Shown here piece after piece: positions 1 through 6,120 of a stretch of 30,455 nucleotides of DNA. Numbering within the stretch: position 1 is the first letter of the stretch; every line of letters starts with the position of its first letter. This stretch comes from Syntrophomonas sp. UBA1376 (lineage in GTDB: Bacteria; Bacillota; Syntrophomonadia; Syntrophomonadales; Syntrophomonadaceae), in NCBI GenBank assembly GCA_002305535.1, contig DBRE01000074.1, positions 15,226 to 45,680 on the forward strand. Reading direction: 5' to 3'. The position numbers and the translations under genes are program-made. A model generated the notes under the pieces. The model worked only from the letters and a program-made list of their open reading frames with translations. It was not told the origin of the DNA and did no database searches.

Positions 1-1140
1 GGGCAGCTCTTGACTGATATAAGCCAGGCTAGCCGAACTGCTTACAAACAGCTGCCCTTCATTCAGTTCTTCCTGGCCCAATATAATACGAACCAAAGTA
101 GTTTTGCCACACCCATTGGGACCAAAAATCCCGACTTTCTCACCCCGGTTTACATAAAAGGAGCTGTCAGTGAACAGAGTTTTATCCCCATAGGCTTTGC
201 TTATGCTGTCCGCTTCTAAAACCCGGCGGCTGCCTTTGGAGGTAAAGTTAACCTGAAACTTTACCCTGGGATCGGCGGTGGGTCGCTTCACCTGCTCCTG
301 ACGCATTTTTTCCAACCGCTTAAGCTGGGACTTAATAGCCTGATCGCGCTTCTTGACCTTCTTACGGAAATATTCTTTACCGCCCATCATGCCGCCGCCC
401 TTATGCCTCGATTCACGATGAGCTTTATCAGACCAGGTTTTTAGCTGTTCGATGGCTTGATCGATCTTACGCTGCTCTTTTTGTTGAGACTGATACAGGT
501 GCCATTGACTCTCTCTTTGTTGCTGTTTGGCCACCCGAAAGGCTGAATAGTTGCCGGGATAAACGGTGATAGTCCCGTTTTCTATCTCAGCTATCTGAGA
601 AACAGTCTTATCCAGAAAGAAGCGGTCATGGGAAATGATAACCACAGCTCCTGAAAACCGTCGCAGTTCTTGTATTAAATACTCTACTCCCTGATAGTCC
701 ATATGGTTGGTGGGTTCATCCAAGATAGCTAAATCCGGCTGAGCAGCCCAAACGGCAGCCAAGGCCAGCTTGGTTTTCTCGCCACCGCTGAGCTGGGCCA
801 ACTGCTCCTGTGGCAAATCACTGAGACCGCTGACGCCTAGATGGCTGGTTAGCCGCTGCAGTTCACCGCTCATATCGATCTCATTGATCATGATATCGCG
901 AAAAGTCCCCGCATCTTCGGTCTGGCGCAGGTAGCCCACTTTGATCCTCTGCCGGGAAGAGGTGATGCTGCCGGCATCACAGTCACTGTTACCGGTCAGA
1001 ATATCCGCCAGGGTAGACTTGCCTGCTCCGTTTCTACCCACCAGGCCGATCCGGTCTCCCCGGCAAATATCCAGATCTATCCCATTCAATACCACTTGGT
1101 CACCAAAGTTTTTCTTAATATTACGACAGCTGATCAGCAT
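1..1140 (-). CDS. ABC-F family ATPase, likely antibiotic-resistance (ribosome protection) type, 3' end outside window
   Basis: The reading frame is open from the ATG at 1140 to the window edge (380 codons), so the C-terminus is missing. It has no membrane segments. Seen: Walker A GRNGAGKS at about residues 35-42, signature LSGGEKTKLALA near 117-128, Walker B LAILDEPTNH near 137-146, a charged interdomain linker near 190-265 (rich in Lys/Arg, with a GGGMMGGKEYF stretch), then a second Walker A GPNGCGKT near 341-348. Two ABC domains joined by a linker and no transmembrane part define ABC-F proteins, which bind the ribosomal E site. The linker and the attenuator-bearing leader upstream resemble the resistance subgroup (VmlR, Vga, Msr type) more than housekeeping EttA; that assignment is inference. 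Strong SD GGAGGG at 1146-1151. A housekeeping ABC-F of the Uup/YdiF class is the alternative. Confidence 0.9.
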   Translation of the reverse strand, partial: MLISCRNIKKNFGDQVVLNGIDLDICRGDRIGLVGRNGAGKSTLADILTGNSDCDAGSITSSRQRIKVGYLRQTEDAGTFRDIMINEIDMSGELQRLTSHLGVSGLSDLPQEQLAQLSGGEKTKLALAAVWAAQPDLAILDEPTNHMDYQGVEYLIQELRRFSGAVVIISHDRFFLDKTVSQIAEIENGTITVYPGNYSAFRVAKQQQRESQWHLYQSQQKEQRKIDQAIEQLKTWSDKAHRESRHKGGGMMGGKEYFRKKVKKRDQAIKSQLKRLEKMRQEQVKRPTADPRVKFQVNFTSKGSRRVLEADSISKAYGDKTLFTDSSFYVNRGEKVGIFGPNGCGKTTLVRIILGQEELNEGQLFVSSSASLAYISQELP

Positions 1141-1151
1141 GTTTTCCCTCC

Positions 1152-1194
1152 AAAAAAATATAAGGCTGCCCGAAACTCCTGTTTCCTGCAGCCT
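1152..1194 (-). terminator. Intrinsic terminator/attenuator directly before the ABC-F gene
   Basis: On the minus strand a hairpin with outer arms AGGCTGC/GCAGCCT (1188-1194 with 1163-1169) and inner arms GAAAC/GTTTC around an AGGA loop is followed by TATATTTTTTT (1162-1152). The U-run ends next to the SD (1151-1146) of the ABC-F gene. No gene ends between the promoter and this hairpin, so it can only stop transcripts in the leader. The segment AACTCC (1237-1232) can pair with GGAGTT (1179-1174) inside the hairpin, a possible antiterminator. Confidence 0.8.
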
Positions 1195-1240
1195 AATAGC
1201 TCAAAAAATGATGCCGGTGCCTTCTCGCTCCGGAGTTATT

Positions 1241-1303
1241 TTATTTACAGCAGCAACAAGCATTCTGGTCACACAGAATCAGCAGAGGTTTCTGCTGACC
1301 CAT
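1241..1303 (-). CDS. Candidate leader peptide 2 of the ABC-F attenuator (20 aa)
   Basis: ATG at 1303 to TAA at 1241 encodes MGQQKPLLILCDQNACCCCK. It contains a hairpin (TCAGCAG/CTGCTGA, 1279-1298) and four successive Cys codons just before the stop. It has no clear SD of its own but starts 10 nt after the stop of leader ORF 1, so it could be translated by reinitiation. Position between promoter and terminator suggests a regulatory peptide; translation is not proven. Confidence 0.4.
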   Translation of the reverse strand: MGQQKPLLILCDQNACCCCK

Positions 1304-1313
1304 TAGTATTTAT

Positions 1314-1337
1314 TTAAGCCAGAATACTCTTGCGCAT
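1314..1337 (-). CDS. Candidate leader peptide 1 of the ABC-F attenuator (7 aa)
   Basis: ATG at 1337 to TAA at 1314 encodes MRKSILA. A good SD, AGAGG (1349-1345), lies 7 nt upstream. Very short ORFs with strong SDs in leaders of ABC-F, erm and cat genes are known sensors of antibiotic-stalled ribosomes. Its place in this leader and its SD argue that it is translated; the regulatory role is inferred. Confidence 0.45.
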   Translation of the reverse strand: MRKSILA

Positions 1338-1371
1338 GTTCTTTCCTCTGTCTTTCTTAGTATTTGACAAG

Positions 1372-1377
1372 ATTATA
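1372..1377 (-). promoter_or_regulatory. Putative -10 box of the ABC-F leader transcript
   Basis: Minus strand reads TATAAT, a perfect -10 box. The -35 region at 16 bp spacing (TGGTGG) is poor. A start near 1365 would give a leader of about 225 nt holding both small ORFs and the terminator. Confidence 0.4.
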
Positions 1378-1420
1378 TTAACATGAATCAGTTCCACCAG
1401 CAAGATGACTCCCCTGGTAC

Positions 1421-1777
1421 CTAATAAAACTCAACTCCCTGTTCTTTTAGTTTATCAGTGCAGATCATTTTTAATAACTCTAACTCCTCGCGGTAGTCGG
1501 TTTTGGATTCATCCTCATCGTAATCCAGCTGTTCCAGTATCACCATTTCAAATCCGTTTTCACCCAGGGTATCCCAATCCTTTTGGAGCTGGCGGTTAAT
1601 ATGACTGCCGTTCTTTAACTGGAAAGTGATACTGTTCAGCTTTGCTTTTAAGTTAGGGACAGCCTCCAATAGATAGCGCTGCTCGCTCTTATTGATAACT
1701 GCCAATATGCCCATGTCTGGTCTCATCTGCTTGTATTGGGCCTGCAGTTCCTTTTTCCTTTCGCTGGACATTTTCAT
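1421..1777 (-). CDS. Small GIY-YIG nuclease-like protein (degenerate motif)
   Basis: 118 aa, rich in Lys and Glu, with no signal or membrane segment. I recognise the overall pattern of a small family annotated as GIY-YIG nuclease family protein in Firmicutes: an N-terminal RKKELQAQYKQM helix, then MGILAVIN and RYLLEA in place of the GIY and YIG strands, NRQLQKDWDTLGE, and an acidic DYDEDESKTDYREEL tail. The degenerate GIY/YIG strands make nuclease activity doubtful. It starts at ATG 1777 behind SD GGGAG and lies 23 bp after the DUF6530-like gene, so the two probably share one transcript. Function is unknown; identification is by resemblance only. Confidence 0.7.
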   Translation of the reverse strand: MKMSSERKKELQAQYKQMRPDMGILAVINKSEQRYLLEAVPNLKAKLNSITFQLKNGSHINRQLQKDWDTLGENGFEMVILEQLDYDEDESKTDYREELELLKMICTDKLKEQGVEFY

Positions 1778-1800
1778 GGCTATTCACGCTCCCGTTTCAG

Positions 1801-2283
1801 TTAATAGCCCAGCTCTTTTAATACCCTGGATAAGGTTATCAATCTTTCGCTGAGCAGTTCATCATCCCGAGCCAAGCAATCCCGGAATAGTTTCATATCT
1901 TCGTCGATCATAGGGTTATCAGTGCATATCTCAACCGTCATGGCATCACCCTGTAAGCCGATACGCCCAATAGTGGTGTTATCTGGATCGTAAAGGTTTT
2001 CATAACGATAGGCTTCCTGGAAATGTTGTTTGGCCTGGCATATTAACAGGGCTAGATCGAGTACTCGGTGCAGAGGCAGTTCCTCCGATTGCCGTGACCA
2101 TTTTTCGCCGGTATATCTCCATACCTTGGCAGATATGTCTATTTTCCCACGGTCATTCCATTGGGCCAGCCCAACTGACAACCCCTTGGTGTCTGATTGG
2201 TATGCCTGACGACCATCCACTTGATCATAATTATTTACTGCAATTACCGGCTTATGCTTTAGGGTGGTAGGTATTCGCATCAA
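1801..2283 (-). CDS. DUF6530-like conserved protein of unknown function
   Basis: 160 aa, soluble, no signal peptide. The N-terminal half (IPTTLKHKPVIAVNNYD, GLSVGLAQWNDRGKIDISAKVW) and the EELPLHRVLDLALLIC helix match what I recall of the DUF6530 family, which has no assigned function; the middle carries AYRYENLYDP. The start is ATG 2283 or the adjacent ATG at 2280; SD AAGGAGG is 8 nt upstream of the first. It is the first gene of a unit with the GIY-YIG-like gene and has its own consensus promoter overlapped downstream by a dyad operator, so it is probably tightly repressed under some condition. No regulator gene is adjacent in the window. Confidence 0.75.
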   Translation of the reverse strand: MMRIPTTLKHKPVIAVNNYDQVDGRQAYQSDTKGLSVGLAQWNDRGKIDISAKVWRYTGEKWSRQSEELPLHRVLDLALLICQAKQHFQEAYRYENLYDPDNTTIGRIGLQGDAMTVEICTDNPMIDEDMKLFRDCLARDDELLSERLITLSRVLKELGY

Positions 2284-2298
2284 CAGCGCCTCCTTTTT

Positions 2299-2337
2299 GA
2301 GTTTACTAGTTTAGTAATTTACTTGTTTAGTAAACTC
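2299..2337. promoter_or_regulatory. Dyad operator at the start of the DUF6530 unit
   Basis: Inverted repeat GAGTTTACTA (2299-2308) / TAGTAAACTC (2328-2337), with an inner repeated TTTAGTAA. It starts immediately downstream of the -10 box, covering the predicted start point, as expected of a repressor site. The binding protein (perhaps TetR-, MarR- or GntR-type) cannot be named from sequence. Confidence 0.65.
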
Positions 2338-2366
2338 AGTATATCCTCCCGCCATTTTTTTGTCAA
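2338..2366 (-). promoter_or_regulatory. Sigma-A promoter of the DUF6530/GIY-YIG-like unit
   Basis: Minus strand: TTGACA (2366-2361), 17-bp spacer, TATACT (2343-2338). This is the closest match to consensus in the window. Confidence 0.85.
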
Positions 2367-2430
2367 CAAGCCTTGTTAAAGGGGTCCGTTCTGAGCGCTG
2401 AAAAAGTCTCCTCGCGGTGGGTTTATAGCC

Positions 2431-2513
2431 ATGCCAATTCTGGGATTAAGAAAAATATTTACTGGTGCCAGGGGGAAAGATCCTTCGGTCGTTCCTCTCC
2501 CTCGGAATGGCAT
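2431..2513. repeat. Hairpin repeat family A, copy 1
   Basis: The element is almost self-complementary end to end (ATGCCAATTC at the left, GGAATGGCAT at the right) and contains the core GGGGGAAAGATCCTTCGGTC shared, in either orientation, with 12748-12827 and 30338-30419. Terminal arms differ between copies but remain complementary. Confidence 0.7.
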
Positions 2514-2615
2514 AAAAACTGCTCGTGTAGGTTCCGTTCAGGGCATACCCACAGGGCAGAGGTGGGTAAAACGTAACTCTTTCAATAATGTCGGACATTC
2601 TTTCTGTAGCACAGC

Positions 2616-2646
2616 AAAGCCGGCTCCACTTATCGGAACCGGCTTT
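2616..2646 (-). terminator. Hairpin downstream of hypA
   Basis: AAAGCCGG/CCGGCTTT, 8-bp stem, 15-nt loop, 10 bp beyond the hypA stop. No U-run follows on the minus strand, so termination is uncertain. Confidence 0.4.
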
Positions 2647-2655
2647 AGATATGAT

Positions 2656-3009
2656 CTATAAAGCTTCCATCTCTTTTATGAAATACTCCTGGCCTGAAAC
2701 CAAGTCGAACTTATCCTGGCGGCCACAAGAGGGACAGGCCAGTGCTCCGATTTGCTCTTTTTTGACCGCAAAAGAATGGCGGCATTGGGAACACTGTAAA
2801 ACGATAGGTGTGTAGGTGATACGCAGTTCTGCGCCTTCCGCTAAGGTATCGTTACTCAAGAAATTAAAATAGTGCTGCATCCACTCTGCTTCCAGATCAC
2901 TCAATTCTCCCACTTCCAGGGTGATGGAGACTATTTTTTGAACCTGGTTAAGCTCAGCATGTTTCATCACTATATTAAGAATACTTTCTATTACCGGCAG
3001 TTCATGCAT
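2656..3009 (-). CDS. hypA: Hydrogenase nickel incorporation protein HypA
   Basis: 117 aa, the usual length. HypA delivers nickel to [NiFe] hydrogenase with HypB. Seen: N-terminal MHE with the Ni-binding His2, and a zinc site of two CxxC pairs, C73/C76 and C92/C95. The C-terminus ends shortly after the zinc domain as in the family. It lies 19 bp downstream of the Cys-rich iron-sulfur protein and is probably cotranscribed. No other hyp gene or hydrogenase subunit is in the window, so this is either a stand-alone copy or the edge of a locus elsewhere. Its presence predicts a [NiFe] hydrogenase in the genome (inference). Confidence 0.95.
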   Translation of the reverse strand: MHELPVIESILNIVMKHAELNQVQKIVSITLEVGELSDLEAEWMQHYFNFLSNDTLAEGAELRITYTPIVLQCSQCRHSFAVKKEQIGALACPSCGRQDKFDLVSGQEYFIKEMEAL

Positions 3010-3028
3010 TTAAAACCCTTTCCGCTGC

Positions 3029-4066
3029 TCAAGTATTACGCACATACTCGCGAGGTCGCACTTCCTTCAAGGAGAGAGCTTGGGTAGGACAGGATACCAC
3101 GCAGTTACCACATCCATAACACCTATCCAGATCGATTTCCACCAACCGCTCGCTTTTGGGTCGACTGCGATCCAAAGTAAGGGCTTTGAACTGACAGCGC
3201 TTCACACACTTCCCGCAACCGTTACAGGCCGCCGCATCGAGACTGATCTGAAAGCGCGATTTGGCATAAACAGGAAGATTCAGATTGTTCGTCATATATA
3301 AGCCGGTGCAGCAACAAGCACAGCAGTTACACATCATCATGTCTTTTTTGACGTTGTTACGTACTTGATGAACCAGCCCAGCGTCTTCCGCCATACCGAT
3401 ACGGCGCAGGGCTTCTTTCTGACTGATCTGCTCGCCAATGCCCCGGTCTACAAAATGATAGGCAAATTTGTTTATTTGCAAACACAGGTCTACCCCTTCG
3501 GGCGCCGGACATTTATGTCCTTTGCCCACCTGTTGGGCTTGGGTTCGGCACGGGCATGTGCTAGCTGTTATTATTTCCGCCTGCTTGATGATTTGGCGAG
3601 CGGAATCGATATCCAGGATAAGACTCTGTATCGGTACCGCCTCTTCAATGGGTACGGTGCGCAATATGGCCGGGAAATTAGCCTGTTTCCATACCGGAAC
3701 GACCTTTTTTAAGTCCTCGGTGATCAGTCTTTCCCATAGCTGGAACAAGCGATTAGGGGCATCCGGATCTACGGCAGTCGCATCCCGCAGTTCAATCATT
3801 GCCCCAAACAATTTGAACTTGTCCTGCGGTTCCAGATAGCGGGCAATAGCTCCCGTACGATAAAGGTAGGAGGTGGCTTTCTCTGCTTCCTGTCTGGATA
3901 GCCCCGTCTTCACAATGATTTCATCGAGGGTAGCCGGTTTCCCCAAAGCCTCAAATACAGCCCTCTCCGCTCCTTCCGGAAAAAGCAGTTCCAATATTTC
4001 CAACATGATATCTGAATCCGGAAAACCTAACCGAGCCGCATAACTGCTTAACCTTTCCGATGCCAA
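3029..4066 (-). CDS. Cys-rich 4Fe-4S dicluster protein with N-terminal winged-helix-like region
   Basis: 345 aa from a TTG start at 4066, chosen because SD GGGGAGGG sits 7 nt upstream; the frame is open a further 21 codons to 4129 but has no better start. Residues about 15-80 look like a helical winged-helix fold (TLDEIIVKTGLSRQEAEKATSYLYRTG). The middle carries C171-P-C173-R, C186, C195 and a striking cluster CNCCACCC at 246-253. The C-terminus is a bacterial ferredoxin domain: C281, C284, C287, C291 and C316, C319, C322, C326, with a CP at the end of the second motif, binding two [4Fe-4S] clusters. Cytoplasmic. Linked to hypA (19 bp). Role unknown; an electron carrier or metallocentre assembly partner is possible. 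Confidence 0.85.
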   Translation of the reverse strand: MASERLSSYAARLGFPDSDIMLEILELLFPEGAERAVFEALGKPATLDEIIVKTGLSRQEAEKATSYLYRTGAIARYLEPQDKFKLFGAMIELRDATAVDPDAPNRLFQLWERLITEDLKKVVPVWKQANFPAILRTVPIEEAVPIQSLILDIDSARQIIKQAEIITASTCPCRTQAQQVGKGHKCPAPEGVDLCLQINKFAYHFVDRGIGEQISQKEALRRIGMAEDAGLVHQVRNNVKKDMMMCNCCACCCTGLYMTNNLNLPVYAKSRFQISLDAAACNGCGKCVKRCQFKALTLDRSRPKSERLVEIDLDRCYGCGNCVVSCPTQALSLKEVRPREYVRNT

Positions 4067-4134
4067 TGATAATCCCTCCCCGCAATCACTACTATATCTA
4101 TGTCTCGGTCTATGTCCTGCAATTGGCAAGGCAT
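4048..4134 (-). CDS. Small ORF overlapping the start of the iron-sulfur gene (28 aa)
   Basis: ATG at 4134 has a good SD (GGAGAAGGAA) and reads 28 codons to TAA at 4048, in another frame and overlapping the TTG start of the iron-sulfur gene. It could couple translation, or mark a frameshifted older start. No similarity recognised. Confidence 0.25.
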   Translation of the reverse strand: MPCQLQDIDRDIDIVVIAGRDYHWHRKG

Positions 4135-4263
4135 TTCCTTCTCCTCAAGTTTCGCCGCACTGGTCTGTACTTCCTGCCACCGCTAGGAACTGCTTACAAA
4201 ATGACCAAATTAATAACCGTGACAGAAAATTAAATAATTTCTTTCTTCTTTTGCGATGTTATC

Positions 4264-4292
4264 TTACAATTTTGCCACCAATATGCTATTTT
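4264..4292 (+). promoter_or_regulatory. Putative promoter of the 133-aa orphan gene
   Basis: TTACAA (4264-4269), 17-bp spacer, TATTTT (4287-4292). Gives a very short leader before SD AGGAGG at 4300-4305. Confidence 0.4.
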
Positions 4293-4315
4293 GTTAAAAA
4301 GGAGGTTGATTACCC

Positions 4316-4717
4316 ATGACTGATAAAATACCCCAGGACAATTTGGTTGGTTTTGAAGTTCGCATCATTTTCCGGGATACTCGGGCCATCGACCTGACTC
4401 AAATGGCGGAAGCCGCCAAAAAATCCATGTTCGATATTATGCGCATTAACGTAGAAAAGATCAAGCTGAAAAAATATGGATTTAAGATGCTTGGCAAGGG
4501 ACCTATCCAGGAAATTCTACGTATTGGCGAAAATGCTTATCAGCTAACGGCCGGAGGTGGCCTGGAGATCATTGTCCATGTGGGCAAAAAGGAATGCTTC
4601 TACATGAAAGATGGCCGCATCCATGATCTTCGCAATGGTGGTGCTCCTAACATAACCGTACCTACCTTTGATGATGCTGAACCTGACGAGGAGGAATACA
4701 CTCGCTTGGGATGGTAG
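4316..4717 (+). CDS. Conserved-looking protein of unknown function, 133 aa
   Basis: I do not recognise this protein. It starts at ATG 4316 behind SD AGGAGG. It is soluble, with no signal peptide or membrane segment. The N-terminal half mixes strand-like segments (GFEVRIIFRD) with a Lys-rich helix (AAKKSMFDIMRINVEKIKLKK); the second half is strand-rich (YQLTAGGGLEIIVHVGKKE) and ends in a strongly acidic tail (DDAEPDEEEYTRLGW). It is a monocistronic gene, divergent from the hypA unit and closed by a perfect 13-bp terminator hairpin. Strong translation signals and clean boundaries support a real gene. Confidence 0.8.
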   Translation: MTDKIPQDNLVGFEVRIIFRDTRAIDLTQMAEAAKKSMFDIMRINVEKIKLKKYGFKMLGKGPIQEILRIGENAYQLTAGGGLEIIVHVGKKECFYMKDGRIHDLRNGGAPNITVPTFDDAEPDEEEYTRLGW

Positions 4718-4722
4718 GAAAA

Positions 4723-4757
4723 GATAAAGCCCCGTCCAAGACGGGGCTTTATCTTTT
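4723..4757. terminator. Bidirectional terminator between orphan gene and htrA
   Basis: Perfect 13-bp stem GATAAAGCCCCGT/ACGGGGCTTTATC with a 5-nt loop, then TTTT on the plus strand. It serves the plus-strand gene and probably also htrA arriving from the right. Confidence 0.85.
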
Positions 4758-4780
4758 CCAGCCTAGCAGTGGTCTCTGGC

Positions 4781-5851
4781 TCATTTAGTGAGTTTTACTT
4801 TTATGGTTTTGACCTGAGCCTTGGCACTGTTGCCGTTAGGAAGATGCATCAACCGCACCTTTACTACTTGGCCGATTTTCTTAGCGGCGATGACTTCCTG
4901 AAGTTCCTGACTGGTGGTCACATCTTTATTATCTATACGTGTAATTATGTCAAAAGGCTTTAGGCCTGCTTGTTCAGCGGGGCCTCGTCGGTTAGGCTCT
5001 ACTACTACCCCATGATGTATAGGCAGTTTATGATATCTGGCCTGATCGGGGCTTAATTCCCCTACTATGCGCACCCCCAATAAGGGCCGGCGCACTTCCC
5101 CATATCGTAACAAGTCGGCTGTTACCATAGCCACTTGATTAGCAGGTATGGCAAAACCCATGCCCTCAAAACCCTCCACAGCAATCTTGGCCGTATTGAT
5201 GCCGATCACACGTCCATTTAAGTCTACCAGTGCTCCACCACTGTTGCCCGGATTTATAGCAGCATCAGTCTGAATAAGTCGGAAGACAAAGCCTTCTTGG
5301 GTGCTCAACAAGCGGTTTAGTCCACTAACTATTCCCGCCGTTACAGAACGGGCAAAACTCAATCCTAATGGATTGCCTATGGCTACCACTTCCTGGCCTA
5401 CCACCAGGTTGTCGGAATCTCCGAATGTGGCAGGTGACAAGTCGTCATTACCTTTGATCTTTATTACAGCCAGATCGGTGCGAGGATCTGTTCCCACCAC
5501 CCGGGCTTCTCTTTCCTCTCCATTCATCAGAGTAACAATAAGGTGATCTGCATGTGCTACTACATGATTGTTGGTAACGATATGGCCATCCTTGTCCATG
5601 ATCACCCCAGAGCCGGTCGATTCGCTGTCATGCCCGTCAAATACCCGTGTTCCCCGCTGCAAACTGGTGATGCCCACTACCGCGGGGCTAACTTTGGCGG
5701 CTACTTTGCTGACCTCGCTGATTGGTTGTGGCTCTTCCTGTACCATAGGTTTACTGGGAGCCAGAGCTGCATCAAAAACACTATAAATGGCTAATCCTAC
5801 TAAAAACAGGACAAAAAACGCCAGTACGCCTTTAGCTCTTTCCCGGTTCAT
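4781..5851 (-). CDS. HtrA/DegP-like trypsin-type serine protease with PDZ domain
   Basis: 356 aa from ATG 5851. The frame extends six codons upstream to another ATG (5869), but those codons form the SD (GAGGAGGAG) of the inner ATG, so the inner start is preferred. N-terminal membrane anchor at about 9-30 (GVLAFFVLFLVGLAIYSVF). Protease domain about 45-240 with catalytic H96 (TNNHVV), D126 (TDLAVI) and S204 (GNSGG), followed by one PDZ domain from about 255 to the end. This is the membrane-anchored HtrA/YyxA/YvtA layout: degradation or surveillance of misfolded proteins outside the membrane. It lies downstream of murA, separated by a hairpin element. In B. subtilis such genes are under CssRS control; no such site was seen here. 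Confidence 0.93.
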   Translation of the reverse strand: MNRERAKGVLAFFVLFLVGLAIYSVFDAALAPSKPMVQEEPQPISEVSKVAAKVSPAVVGITSLQRGTRVFDGHDSESTGSGVIMDKDGHIVTNNHVVAHADHLIVTLMNGEEREARVVGTDPRTDLAVIKIKGNDDLSPATFGDSDNLVVGQEVVAIGNPLGLSFARSVTAGIVSGLNRLLSTQEGFVFRLIQTDAAINPGNSGGALVDLNGRVIGINTAKIAVEGFEGMGFAIPANQVAMVTADLLRYGEVRRPLLGVRIVGELSPDQARYHKLPIHHGVVVEPNRRGPAEQAGLKPFDIITRIDNKDVTTSQELQEVIAAKKIGQVVKVRLMHLPNGNSAKAQVKTIKVKLTK

Positions 5852-5923
5852 GCCACTCCTCCTCTTCATCTGGTACAGATATTGTGCGCGAACCGGATGG
5901 GCTTATACTGTTCAATATCTTCC

Positions 5924-5949
5924 ATAAAAAAAGAGGCCTTTGGCCTCTT
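5924..5949 (-). terminator. Terminator hairpin downstream of murA (distal copy)
   Basis: Stem AAGAGGCC/GGCCTCTT around AAA (5931-5949), followed on the minus strand by TTTTTTT. A near-identical hairpin without a U-run is at 6101-6120, on the other side of the palindromic element. Confidence 0.75.
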
Positions 5950-6100
5950 CAGGGTGTCGAAAAAGTCGACATCCTGCCAGAGCGAGCAAAAAAGGATAAG
6001 AGCAAGGCAACCGGGAAGCCCGTGATTGAGGCGTACATAAGGTACGTCGATTGAACGGGCTGGCCGGGTTAACGCAGCTATTAGCCTTTTTTGACGGTCT
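5950..6100. repeat. Palindromic intergenic element between two terminator copies
   Basis: An imperfect palindrome of about 150 bp: centre GCGTAC-ATAAG-GTACGT, then GCCCGT/ACGGGC, AACCGG/CCGGGTT, and AAAAAAGG/CCTTTTTT outside. It is flanked by near-direct copies of the murA terminator stem (5931-5949 and 6101-6120). No ORF. Looks like a miniature mobile palindromic repeat. Confidence 0.6.
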
Positions 6101-6120
6101 GAAGAGACCTTTGGCCTCTT

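Larger units (their letters stand above)
2367..2655. other. Gene-free stretch with repeat and hairpin
   Basis: No convincing coding region. It holds the hairpin repeat at 2431-2513 and the hairpin beyond hypA at 2616-2646. The remainder shows nothing I can name. Confidence 0.6.

Noticed and set aside
941..1306. 121-codon plus-strand ORF over the ABC-F start and leader
   Set aside because: Antisense to the ABC-F N-terminus and its attenuator, with no start signal or similarity.
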